64,000 nucleotides of DNA, from positions 1 through 64,000 of the forward strand of contig CAWUVH010000005.1 of NCBI GenBank assembly GCA_963925895.1. Direction: 5' to 3'. The notes below the pieces were generated by a model. That model saw only the letters and a program-made list of their open reading frames with translations, made no database searches and was not told the DNA's origin. Position numbers and translations under genes: made by a program. This stretch comes from Eutrophovita sp913057845. GTDB taxonomy: Bacteria > Pseudomonadota > Gammaproteobacteria > Burkholderiales > Eutrophovitaceae. Of the stretch, positions 52,723-61,119 are shown piece after piece. How positions within the stretch are numbered: position 1 is the stretch's first letter; each line of letters starts with the position of its first letter.

Positions 52723-52745
52723 AAATGAGAATGATTTACATTATA
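52723..52745 (-). promoter_or_regulatory. feo promoter -10 box with overlapping Fur-like box
   Basis: On the minus strand TATAAT (52740-52745) is followed at once by AAATCATTCTCATTT (52723-52737), the complement of AAATGAGAATGATTT, which matches the core of the gammaproteobacterial Fur consensus (GATAATGATTATCATT). A start near 52733 would place the Fur site over the transcription start. Repression by Fe-Fur is expected. The -35 box is poor. Confidence 0.75.
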
Positions 52746-52948
52746 CATTTTTTACCTCATATCACTCGATCTATTACCTGTTTGCAAGCACATACCACTA
52801 ATAGAGTTATAAATTGACAGCGTCTATACTAAGGTTACAGAGCAGACTAACCGCTAAATTCGGCACATAGATTCGAGCAGCACCCGTCACAACTCCTTTA
52901 AATCGCTTAGAATCAGGGATATCGAAATATACAAATATCCTCTTGGTT

Positions 52949-53599
52949 ATGAAAATAAGAATCATCCCAGTTACCCCTTTTTCCCAAAATTGCTCATTAC
53001 TTATTTGTGAAACCACCAAAAAAGCAGCATTAGTCGATCCTGGCGGAGATATTGATCGCATATTTGACGTGATCAAGGAAGAATCGATTACCGTAGAAAA
53101 AATTCTACTCACCCACGGACATCTAGATCATTGTGGTGCCAGTAAACAAATTCGAGACCAGCTTAATATTTCGATTGAAGGACCCCACAAAGATGATCAA
53201 TTCTGGATTGACCAGCTCGAAGAACAAAGCAAACAATTTGGTTTACCCAATGCGTCTTCGTTCATTCCTGATAGATACTTAAATGATAATGAAATTGTAG
53301 AATTTGGAACAATTAAATTGTTGGTGAAGCACTGCCCAGGGCATACGCCTGGGCATGTTATTTTCTTTTCGCCAGAAGAAAAAATTGCGATTGTCGGAGA
53401 CGTGCTTTTCAGTGGGTCCATTGGACGAACCGACTTCCCGAGGGGGGATTACGACACACTCATCGAAGCCATCACAACCAAAATGTGGCCCTTAGGTAAC
53501 GATGTCACTTTTTTTCCCGGACATGGTCCAACTTCGACTTTTGGAATAGAAAGACAGACTAACCCTTATGTAGGGGACTTTGTAACGGGCATTCATTGA
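52949..53599 (+). CDS. glyoxalase II-like MBL-fold hydrolase (YcbL type)
   Basis: Cytoplasmic metallo-beta-lactamase of 216 residues; ATG 52949 is chosen over a TTG two codons upstream. THGHLDHCG supplies the HxHxDH set, HCPGHTPGHV the next histidine, GDVLFSGSIGRTDFPRGDYDTL the bridging aspartate with the GxxGRTD loop, and FPGHGPTSTFGIERQTNPYV the last histidine and the glyoxalase-II-like C-terminus. YcbL-type enzymes hydrolyse S-lactoylglutathione or related thioesters. It is monocistronic, 50 bases before the TfdA-like gene. Confidence 0.92.
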   Translation: MKIRIIPVTPFSQNCSLLICETTKKAALVDPGGDIDRIFDVIKEESITVEKILLTHGHLDHCGASKQIRDQLNISIEGPHKDDQFWIDQLEEQSKQFGLPNASSFIPDRYLNDNEIVEFGTIKLLVKHCPGHTPGHVIFFSPEEKIAIVGDVLFSGSIGRTDFPRGDYDTLIEAITTKMWPLGNDVTFFPGHGPTSTFGIERQTNPYVGDFVTGIH

Positions 53600-53649
53600 T
53601 GGTTTAAACTAATGGTCACTTGACCAATGTTTCCGAAGGGGGGTTATTT

Positions 53650-54519
53650 ATGGAACTAACAATCAAACCGCTGCACCCGCTATTTGTCGCAGAAGTTGCC
53701 GGCCTGGACATTCGAGATCCGTTGTCGCCAGAAATTCAAGATCAAATACAAAACCTAATCGATCAACATGGGATATTGATATTCCGAGATCAAAACATCT
53801 CGGATGACCAGCAAGTCGTATTCAGTCGATATTTTGGGGAAATTGAGATCGCTAACAGCAAACACAATATCACGAAACAAGAAAACCGCAGACTATCCAA
53901 TATGTTTGCTGACATATCTAACCTCAATAAAAATAACGAATTTCACGAAAAAGAATCAAGACAACGAATCTTCAATTTAGGAAACAGAATATGGCACTCT
54001 GATAGTGCCTTTCGTCCGAATCCAGCGCGATACTCCTTATTGTCAGGCAGAGAAGTTCCGAGTAAAGGTGGTGACACTCAGTACGCAGACATGCATACCC
54101 CTTATGAGCGACTCAGCCCTGAAATGAAGGAGCTTATTGAGGATCTTCGATGTGAGCATTCACTGATGTACTCTCGTGCTCGGCTTGGAATGGATTATTT
54201 TACTGAGCAAGAAAAAGAGGATTTCAAACCCGTCATACAGCCTTTAGTTCGAACGCATCCCGCAACAGGAAGAAAGTCATTATTTCTTGCCTCACACGCA
54301 GGGCGAATAGTCGATTGGCCAATAACCGAAGCCAAATTACTACTTGAAGAATTAACTGAGATAGCCACACAGAGAGAATACGTCTACACCCATAAATGGA
54401 AACGTTACGATCTAGTGATGTGGGATAATCGACGCACAATGCACCGAGGGACGCGATTTGAGGACACCAAACAGAAGCGAGATATGAGGCGAACGACAAT
54501 AGCGGGTGATCCTGCCTGA
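53650..54519 (+). CDS. TfdA/TauD-type Fe(II)/2-oxoglutarate-dependent dioxygenase
   Basis: Dioxygenase of 289 residues. ATG 53650 has AAGGGGGG six bases upstream, so an in-frame start at 53620 is rejected. The iron triad is H116 and D118 (IWHSDSAF) with H265 (TMHRGTRF), and R277 and R281 follow. In Cupriavidus TfdA (287 residues) these are His113, Asp115, His262, Arg274 and Arg278, so all five are conserved with a constant shift of three. This favours the TfdA branch (aryloxyalkanoate dioxygenase and TfdA-alpha homologues) over TauD. It might cleave an ether or hydroxylate a carboxylate substrate. It converges on an acyl-CoA synthetase gene. Confidence 0.9.
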   Translation: MELTIKPLHPLFVAEVAGLDIRDPLSPEIQDQIQNLIDQHGILIFRDQNISDDQQVVFSRYFGEIEIANSKHNITKQENRRLSNMFADISNLNKNNEFHEKESRQRIFNLGNRIWHSDSAFRPNPARYSLLSGREVPSKGGDTQYADMHTPYERLSPEMKELIEDLRCEHSLMYSRARLGMDYFTEQEKEDFKPVIQPLVRTHPATGRKSLFLASHAGRIVDWPITEAKLLLEELTEIATQREYVYTHKWKRYDLVMWDNRRTMHRGTRFEDTKQKRDMRRTTIAGDPA

Positions 54520-54600
54520 TATCCCAAAAACAGAATTCACTCACTCAACTTCGTTGTGGAGAGCGAACCACAAAGATCGTGACTCAAATCCAGACTGCTC

Positions 54601-56211
54601 TCAATTTGAGTCTCTTAGAAGACGGCGGATAATTTTACCGGTATTAGTTTTTGGCAAATCAGACAGAAACTCGATTTCTCTCGGATACTCGTGCTTTGAA
54701 AGCCGTTCCTTCACCCATCCCTTTAGCTCTTCTATTAACTTCTCATTCGGAACGCAACCGTCTCGCAACACCACATAGGCCTTAACAATCTCGGTCCGAG
54801 CCTCATCAGGCTGCCCGACTACGGCTGCGAGTTGCACCGAAGGGTGAGCAGTCAAGCAATCTTCTATGGGACCAGGTCCGATACGATAACCCGCGCTAGT
54901 GATCACATCATCATCACGCCCAACAAATGTAATATAGCCATCATCATCGATAGATCCCGTGTCACCCGTAACTAACCAGTTGCCGATAAATTTATCCTGC
55001 GTCGCCTGCTCGTTGTTCCAGTAGCCAAGGAACATTACAGGGTTCGGTGTGGCTACTGCGATCATGCCCGTTTGTCCATAAGGTTTTTCATTCCCATCCG
55101 CATCAATAATTGCAACCCTGTGGCCTGGTGCCGCACGACCAATCGCTCCTGGCTTTAATGGATAAAGCGATGAGCATCCACTCACTGTCATATTGCATTC
55201 CGTCTGACCATAAAATTCATTAATAAAAATACCTAATGTATTGCGGGACCAATCCTGCAACTCAAATCCCAATGACTCACCTCCGCTAGCTAATGATCTA
55301 AGCTTTAATGCTTCAAAATTCTTTTCCGGGATGGCTCGCATCATCCTCAGCGCAGTTGGAGGCATAAATACGTTCCTAATGGAATGTCGGATCATCAAAT
55401 TAAGCGCCGCATCAGGTTCAAACTTATCAAAGCGTCTGGCAATTACTGGAACACCGACTTGCCACGCAGCAAAAAGAACATCAACCAGACCGCCAATCCA
55501 AGCCCAATCTGCTGGAGACCAAATTAAATCACCGTCTTGCCCTAGGAAATCATGCGAAAACTCAACTCCTGGCATGTGACCAATCATCGTACGATGTGGC
55601 AAAAGCGCCCCTTTAGGGTCACCTGTTGTCCCTGAGGTATAAATAATCATCGCTGGATCATCTGCCATCGTTTGCACTGATTCGAAAGAATCAGAGGCGC
55701 GCTGAAGTAACCCATAAAAATCCTCTACGCCATCGCCATCGCCATCGACATTGAACACAACTTGCAGATCTGGTAATTCATGTCGAATTACAGCGATTGA
55801 ATTCACCCCAACCGAGTCAGTAACAACAAACTTCGCACCAGAATCTCGCAATCGATATCGCAAAGCATCTTGCCCAAAAAGTGTAAACAAAGGCACCGCT
55901 ATTGCGCCCGATCGATAGCTCGCCAAGTGCGTTACGCCCACCTCAGGCCGTTGCGGCAGTAAAACACCAATCCGATCATGGCGCTGCAGACCGAACGCGG
56001 AAAAAACGTTTGCCAGTTGATTCGACAGCAAATGAATATCTTTAAACGTATACCGTTTTTGAATACCATCGGTCGTCTCGTACACCAATGCTGTACGTCC
56101 ATCTTCCTCAATCCACTTGTCGCATATATCCCAAGCTATGTTATAGCGTTGAGGCACCTGCCATTCAAATTGATTAATCAGTGCTTGATAAGAGTTTGCT
56201 CTGGGTAACAT
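54601..56211 (-). CDS. acyl-CoA synthetase (AMP-forming, acetyl/medium-chain-type)
   Basis: Adenylate-forming ligase of 536 residues that activates a carboxylic acid with ATP and CoA. The P-loop-like YTSGTTGDPKGALLPHR motif starts at 191, the adenine-binding FYGQTECN segment and TGDTGSIDDDGYI hinge follow, and the catalytic lysine is in NTGKIIRRLLRD near the C-terminus. It resembles acetyl-/propionyl-/medium-chain acyl-CoA synthetases rather than fatty-acid FadD. A short DGDGDG repeat (156-161) is unusual but stays in frame. It is convergent with the TfdA-like gene; the acid substrate is unknown. Confidence 0.9.
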   Translation of the reverse strand: MLPRANSYQALINQFEWQVPQRYNIAWDICDKWIEEDGRTALVYETTDGIQKRYTFKDIHLLSNQLANVFSAFGLQRHDRIGVLLPQRPEVGVTHLASYRSGAIAVPLFTLFGQDALRYRLRDSGAKFVVTDSVGVNSIAVIRHELPDLQVVFNVDGDGDGVEDFYGLLQRASDSFESVQTMADDPAMIIYTSGTTGDPKGALLPHRTMIGHMPGVEFSHDFLGQDGDLIWSPADWAWIGGLVDVLFAAWQVGVPVIARRFDKFEPDAALNLMIRHSIRNVFMPPTALRMMRAIPEKNFEALKLRSLASGGESLGFELQDWSRNTLGIFINEFYGQTECNMTVSGCSSLYPLKPGAIGRAAPGHRVAIIDADGNEKPYGQTGMIAVATPNPVMFLGYWNNEQATQDKFIGNWLVTGDTGSIDDDGYITFVGRDDDVITSAGYRIGPGPIEDCLTAHPSVQLAAVVGQPDEARTEIVKAYVVLRDGCVPNEKLIEELKGWVKERLSKHEYPREIEFLSDLPKTNTGKIIRRLLRDSN

Positions 56212-56304
56212 GCTGCGCGCCGTTTTTACGTTTATGAAATGCTAACAAAAAAATGGGTCGGCAGATTGACTATGGGAGGGCCTTTAAGCTAAGACCGGAA
56301 GATA

Positions 56305-56318
56305 ACATTCTAGAATGT
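56305..56318. promoter_or_regulatory. 14-base perfect palindrome upstream of the acyl-CoA synthetase gene
   Basis: ACATTCTAGAATGT is perfectly palindromic and lies about 94 bases upstream of the synthetase start, between it and cspA. Its size suits a TetR- or MarR-type operator, though no regulator gene is adjacent. Confidence 0.4.
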
Positions 56319-56333
56319 AAATTGGAGGGGGGG

Positions 56334-56358
56334 TTGACGGGAGACAGGCTCCCGTCAA
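56334..56358 (-). terminator. hairpin after cspA, probable terminator
   Basis: TTGACGGGAG (56334-56343) and CTCCCGTCAA (56349-56358) pair across five bases, 19 bases after the cspA stop. On the minus strand it is followed by a C-rich rather than T-rich stretch, so it is an imperfect intrinsic terminator or an mRNA-stabilising hairpin. Confidence 0.6.
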
Positions 56359-56376
56359 AGTATAACTTTTAAATCA

Positions 56377-56583
56377 TTAATCTATCGATTGGATATTGGT
56401 CGCTTGGTCGCCTTTAGGGCCACTCGTGACGTCATACGATACTTTTTGATTTTCTTCTAACGTCTTAAAGCCATTCGATTGAATTGCTGAAAAATGTACG
56501 AACAAATCCTTACCGCCATCATCAGGAGTAATAAAACCGAAACCTTTTGAATCGTTAAACCATTTAACTGTACCAGTACTCAT
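56377..56583 (-). CDS. cspA: cold-shock domain protein
   Basis: Single cold-shock domain of 68 residues starting MSTGTVKWFNDSKGFGFI. It has both nucleic-acid-binding motifs, RNP1-like KGFGFI and RNP2-like DLFVHFSAI, and ends with KGDQATNIQ, the CspA-type C-terminus. The ATG at 56583 is preceded by AAGGAAAG and matches the family start exactly; a longer open frame to 56703 is the untranslated leader read through. It acts as an RNA chaperone. CspA-type leaders of this length often control translation by temperature. The gene symbol denotes family, not strict orthology. Confidence 0.95.
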   Translation of the reverse strand: MSTGTVKWFNDSKGFGFITPDDGGKDLFVHFSAIQSNGFKTLEENQKVSYDVTSGPKGDQATNIQSID

Positions 56584-56878
56584 TGTGTCTTTCCTTGAAA
56601 ATAATAAAATATATGCCAAAACTTCAAGAAGAGACCGTCTTTCACCCGATGTTAAGAATGTTCCCTTAATCAGGTGAGGAGATAGTACGACATCGCTAAA
56701 CATCTTCCCCAGCTTGATAATCTTGCACGCGCCTTATAACGTATAAAGCCAGTCACGTCAAAATAAATCTTAGCCGTCAAAACCTTTAAACTTAGATATT
56801 TCAGTGGTTTTTTAACCACCTAATCACTAATATAAGACTGTATATAGTAACAGACGCAACTTAAAGAGGGAAACACGA
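56584..56878. other. cspA leader and maeB promoter region
   Basis: This 295-base gap separates divergent cspA and maeB. The cspA side is expected to hold a long leader; a continuous 120-base stretch before the ATG has no stop codon, but protein families exclude it as coding. On the maeB side, GTGGTT (56804-56809) and AACCAC (56814-56819) form a small six-base inverted repeat around TTTT, about 60 bases before the maeB start, and AAAGAGGGA is its ribosome binding site. Confidence 0.5.
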
Positions 56879-59167
56879 ATGTCAGATGAACTAAAAGCCG
56901 CCGCGCTTGAGTACCACGAATACCCCAGACCTGGGAAAATATCAGTGGTTCCAACAAAAGGGTTAACCAATCAGCGAGACCTGGCGCTTGCGTACTCACC
57001 TGGAGTCGCTTATGCATGTAAAGCGATAGAAGCTGACCCAAGTATGGCGGCCAAATACACATCCAGAGCGAACCTAGTCGGAGTTATTACCAACGGTACA
57101 GCTGTTCTAGGCCTAGGCAACATCGGCCCTCTAGCCGGAAAGCCTGTCATGGAAGGTAAAGCTTGTTTATTTAAGAAATTTGCAGGTATTGATGTTTTTG
57201 ATATCGAATTGGCAGAGACTGATCCAGATAAATTGGTCGATATTATTGCGGCACTAGAGCCCACACTGGGCGGCATTAATCTAGAGGACATCAAAGCCCC
57301 AGAATGTTTTTATATCGAGAAGAAACTAAAAGAAAAGCTGAGCATTCCCGTCTTTCACGATGATCAGCATGGCACTGCGATTATCGTAGGTGCCGCGATT
57401 ATTAATGGGCTAAAGGTCGTCGGTAAAAATTTAGACCAGGTCCGACTTGTTTGCTCAGGCGCAGGTGCCGCGGCGATAGCATGTCTTAATTTACTCACCA
57501 CCTTAGGGGTAAAAAAAGAAAATATTATTGTTTGCGATTCAAAAGGAGTGATCTCTATAAGTCGCATTGGCACTCTAAATGAGAGTAAAGCCATCTATGC
57601 GAGCGACACACCTTTTGTGTCCGTAGATGAAGCGATGCGAGGTGCTGATATTTTTCTCGGATTATCAGGACCAGGCACGATCAAAAAAGAGTGGGTCGCC
57701 GAAATGGCAGATAAACCCTTAATCTTGGCGCTTGCAAATCCGACACCGGAAATCATGCCTGAAGAAATTAAATCAGTACGGCCTGATGCCGTGATCGCCA
57801 CGGGGCGTTCTGATTACCCTAACCAGGTTAACAATGTTCTATGCTTTCCATTTATTTTCAGAGGGGCTTTGGACGTCGGGGCAACCAAAATCACTGAGGA
57901 AATGAAACTGGCGTGCGTTTATGCTATCGCAGAACTAGCTCGAGCAGAACGCTCGGATATCGTTGCCACAGCTTACGAGGGTCAGGAATTAAATTTTGGC
58001 CCTGACTATATTATCCCGACACCGTTCGACCCACGACTCATTACATTAATAGCACCTGCGGTTGCTCAGGCCGCTATGGACAGCGGGGTCGCGACACTCC
58101 CCATTGAAGACATGTCGGCCTACCGGGAAAAAATTTCTAACCTCGTATATCAAACTGGCTTCGTGATGAAACCAGTCTTTGAGGCGGCAAAAGCCGACCT
58201 AAAGAAGGTTATTTACGCGGAGGGTGAGGATGAAAGAGTGTTACAAGCGGTCCAAGTCCTTACAGATGAAAAACTTTGCCTCCCAATTCTTATTGGGCGA
58301 CCCGATGTTATCAACTCAAGGATTGAGAGAGCTGGACTTCGAATAAAAGCTGGAGAACACTTTGAGGTAGTCAACCCAGAAAACGACGAACGCTTCAAAG
58401 AGACCTGGCAAGAGTACTATCAAATCATGAGGAGAAAAGGTGTGTCTCCTGACGACGCTAAAGCGGCCGTTAGAAGCTCCGCAACACTCATTGGAGCCAT
58501 GCTCGTTCGGCGCGGGGACGCCGATGCGCTAATTTGTGGAGCCATCGGGCGTTACAAAGATCATCTAAAACACGTTTCTAACGTGATTGGCAAAAGAGAA
58601 GATGCGTCTATTTTTGCAGCAATGAATTTATTGCCCATGCAGAATCGAACGCTATTTATCAGTGATACGTACGTGAACCTTAACCCATCTGCTGAAGAAA
58701 TTGCGGAAATAACACTCATGGCAGCTGATGAAGTTAAGCGTTTTGGCTTAATGCCTAAGGTTGCCCTCATTTCTCACTCAAATTTTGGGACTGAAAACAA
58801 TCCATCAGCGACAAAAATGAGTGACGCGCTCGACATCATCCAAAAATTAGCCCCCGATTTGGAGATCGATGGAGAGATGCATGGCGATGCGGCATTAAAC
58901 GAGGTCATTCGGCAACGAACACATCCCGACTCAAAATTAAAGGGTGAGGCAAATCTATTAATCATGCCGAGCGTAGAAGCCGCTAACATTTCCTATAATC
59001 TTCTGAAGATGGTTAGTGGTGATGGGATAACCGTTGGTCCAATACTATTGGGGGCTAAAAAAGCGGCACACATCGTCACGCCAACCGTAACGGTTCGCAG
59101 AATTGTAAATATGACTGCTCTAGCCGCAGTCGACGCCGCATCTAGAGCTAACACACTGGCTCAATAG
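56879..59167 (+). CDS. maeB: NADP-dependent malic enzyme with phosphotransacetylase-like domain
   Basis: Protein of 762 residues that decarboxylates malate to pyruvate with NADP. The N-terminal malic-enzyme domain (about 20-150) includes VPTKGLTNQRDLALAYSPGVA, the catalytic LGLGNIGPLAGKPVMEGK and metal-binding DVFDIEL. The NAD(P) domain (about 160-400) includes IVGAAIINGL and VCSGAGAAAIACLNLL. The C-terminal phosphate-acetyltransferase-like domain (about 425-762) is characteristic of MaeB and lacks proven transferase activity, serving as an acetyl-CoA-sensing regulator. It supplies pyruvate and NADPH. The gene is monocistronic, with its own promoter. Confidence 0.96.
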   Translation: MSDELKAAALEYHEYPRPGKISVVPTKGLTNQRDLALAYSPGVAYACKAIEADPSMAAKYTSRANLVGVITNGTAVLGLGNIGPLAGKPVMEGKACLFKKFAGIDVFDIELAETDPDKLVDIIAALEPTLGGINLEDIKAPECFYIEKKLKEKLSIPVFHDDQHGTAIIVGAAIINGLKVVGKNLDQVRLVCSGAGAAAIACLNLLTTLGVKKENIIVCDSKGVISISRIGTLNESKAIYASDTPFVSVDEAMRGADIFLGLSGPGTIKKEWVAEMADKPLILALANPTPEIMPEEIKSVRPDAVIATGRSDYPNQVNNVLCFPFIFRGALDVGATKITEEMKLACVYAIAELARAERSDIVATAYEGQELNFGPDYIIPTPFDPRLITLIAPAVAQAAMDSGVATLPIEDMSAYREKISNLVYQTGFVMKPVFEAAKADLKKVIYAEGEDERVLQAVQVLTDEKLCLPILIGRPDVINSRIERAGLRIKAGEHFEVVNPENDERFKETWQEYYQIMRRKGVSPDDAKAAVRSSATLIGAMLVRRGDADALICGAIGRYKDHLKHVSNVIGKREDASIFAAMNLLPMQNRTLFISDTYVNLNPSAEEIAEITLMAADEVKRFGLMPKVALISHSNFGTENNPSATKMSDALDIIQKLAPDLEIDGEMHGDAALNEVIRQRTHPDSKLKGEANLLIMPSVEAANISYNLLKMVSGDGITVGPILLGAKKAAHIVTPTVTVRRIVNMTALAAVDAASRANTLAQ

Positions 59168-59261
59168 ATAAATTTATGGCGTTTAAAAATTAATGACATA
59201 TTCATTTCGAACAAAGACAAGCACCCTCGAGGGTCATCACACGCAATGAAAAGGAAAAAGG

Positions 59262-60053
59262 ATGTCTGACCAAAATTTATTTTCTGGAGAAATGACCGAA
59301 AAGCAGCGTCTATTCCGTGACGAGTATAAAAAAAATATAGCCAATTGGTATTCAGGCTGGGGGCACCTCTTATCAATATATGCACCTGGGCTCCTAGTCA
59401 TTGCATTTTGTATTCGTCACATTGAAAATCCTAACTGGTTAGAAATTGCATTGTTGATACCCATTGTTCTCATTTATAACTTTAACGAATGGTGGATTCA
59501 TAAAAATGCAATGCATAAACCGATTAAGGGATTAGGTGGCGCGCTGATGCCAGTGTTTCATCGACATGTACATCAGCACCACCAATACTTCACCTCGAGA
59601 AGAATGACGTACGACACAAATCAGGAATGGCGCATTGTTTTATTTCCGCCTTATGCTCTGATTATTTTTCTGATCGGCACTCTCCCTGCTGCATTCCTCC
59701 TAGGTCAACTATGGAGCCCGAATGCCGGGTATATCCTGATGCTAACAACGCCTTTTTATTACTTAAACTACGAAACCTTTCACTTATGCTGTCACGTTAA
59801 GGAGAATTGGTTTGTTCGCAATTGTCCTCTAGTAAATACGATCCGTCGCCATCATGCCGCTCACCATAGTCAACATATTATGATGGCCAGAAACATGAAT
59901 TTAACCTATCCAATTGCGGATTGGTATATGGGCACTAGCGATCTCAATCGCGGATTATTAGGGCATCTTTTTAACGGTTACGATCAACATCACGTCAAGA
60001 GTCAATTTCAATCCGACCAAGGTGCTGAGCTTGAGCAAACCTCCTCAACATAA
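59262..60053 (+). CDS. membrane fatty-acid hydroxylase / sterol desaturase family protein
   Basis: Integral membrane di-iron oxygenase of 263 residues with about four hydrophobic segments. The histidine boxes are visible as HKNAMH, then HRHVHQHHQYF, and HHAAHH near the C-terminus, with a further FHLCCH; these ligate the two irons. Substrates of the superfamily include fatty acids, sterols, carotenoids and alkanes. The absence of sterol genes argues for lipid hydroxylation or desaturation. The ribosome binding site GGAAAAAGG precedes the ATG. The oxyR gene follows after 30 bases. Confidence 0.85.
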   Translation: MSDQNLFSGEMTEKQRLFRDEYKKNIANWYSGWGHLLSIYAPGLLVIAFCIRHIENPNWLEIALLIPIVLIYNFNEWWIHKNAMHKPIKGLGGALMPVFHRHVHQHHQYFTSRRMTYDTNQEWRIVLFPPYALIIFLIGTLPAAFLLGQLWSPNAGYILMLTTPFYYLNYETFHLCCHVKENWFVRNCPLVNTIRRHHAAHHSQHIMMARNMNLTYPIADWYMGTSDLNRGLLGHLFNGYDQHHVKSQFQSDQGAELEQTSST

Positions 60054-60083
60054 GAGTCGGCTATCTTAACAAAAATAAGACTT

Positions 60084-61043
60084 ATGGCCGCAGCGTTACC
60101 AACAATTAGGCAACTCACATATTTAATTACGTTATCCGAAACATTGAATTTCCGCCAAGCTTCTGAGAAGTTGTTTGTCACGCAGTCCACTCTGTCAGCG
60201 GGTATCAAAGAACTAGAGATCACTCTCGGCGCAACACTCTTCGAACGAACCAAACGAAACGTTCGATTAACCGAAATAGGGTCCGAAGTATTACGTAGAG
60301 CACAGTCGATACTTACCGAAGTAGATGACTTAAGCAGCTTCACAGAGCGTTTAAAAAAACCTCTCAGCGGAACATTGAAATTAGGTGTCATTCCTACCAT
60401 AGCTCCTTTTCTGCTTCCCATCGTAATCCCCACATTGAAGGCAAATTATCCGGCATTGAAACTTTATCTAAGGGAAGATTATTCTCTTCGCCTTCTAGAC
60501 CAACTCAAATCTGGAGAGCTTGATTTTGCAATCATCGCGCTTCCCTACAATACCGAAGACCTCATCACCAACACACTGTTCAAAGACGAGTTTTGGTGGG
60601 TCGCAAAAAAAGGCGTGGCACTTGCAAAATCGAAAGAAATATCAATAAAAGATGTAAACCTAAACGACCTTCTGTTACTGGAAGAAGGACACTGCCTCAG
60701 GAATCACGCGATCGAGGCCTGCGGCGCTCAAGCAGTTAACTCACCGAATGAATCTTTCGCAGCAACCAGCCTCTATACCCTACTTCAAATGGTTGATAAT
60801 GGATTGGGATCTACACTCCTTCCAGAAATGGTTCTTAAATCTGGGGCATTACTTGGAACTGATCTCGTAGCAAGACCATTTTCACATAAACCACCTTATC
60901 GAGAAATTGCGTTATTAAGAAGAAAGACTGACAATAGAAAAATTGATTTTGAGTTGCTCTCAGCGCTAATCGTATCCGAAAAAAAACGATATTCGTCCCA
61001 GCTCGGGGCTTCCCGTTCTAAACGAGCTGCGACTAGACGCTAG
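60084..61043 (+). CDS. oxyR: OxyR hydrogen-peroxide-sensing LysR-type regulator
   Basis: LysR-family regulator of 319 residues. The N-terminal helix-turn-helix (LNFRQASEKLFVTQSTLSAGIKELE in order over about 21-45) binds DNA, and the C-terminal domain senses peroxide. The redox pair is C204 in EEGHCLRNHA and C213 in EACGA, nine residues apart as are C199 and C208 of E. coli OxyR. That spacing and the GHCLRNHA motif make OxyR likely rather than a general LysR protein. The gene lies 30 bases after the membrane oxygenase gene, perhaps co-transcribed. No katG or ahpC is near. Confidence 0.93.
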   Translation: MAAALPTIRQLTYLITLSETLNFRQASEKLFVTQSTLSAGIKELEITLGATLFERTKRNVRLTEIGSEVLRRAQSILTEVDDLSSFTERLKKPLSGTLKLGVIPTIAPFLLPIVIPTLKANYPALKLYLREDYSLRLLDQLKSGELDFAIIALPYNTEDLITNTLFKDEFWWVAKKGVALAKSKEISIKDVNLNDLLLLEEGHCLRNHAIEACGAQAVNSPNESFAATSLYTLLQMVDNGLGSTLLPEMVLKSGALLGTDLVARPFSHKPPYREIALLRRKTDNRKIDFELLSALIVSEKKRYSSQLGASRSKRAATRR

Positions 61044-61119
61044 CCCTATTCTCTAACCGTTTGATTCCAGAATAAAATAAGACGGAACCATCCAGACAGC
61101 ACAACTACCTGTATTCAAT

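Noticed and set aside
52710..52748. N-terminal extension of FeoA
   Set aside because: It would be encoded across the -10 box and Fur-like site; the ATG at 52709 fits the family length.
55730..55755. GATGGC hexamer repeat in the acyl-CoA synthetase gene (DGDGDG)
   Set aside because: Only about three copies and in frame (six-base unit), so no phase-switching effect is expected.
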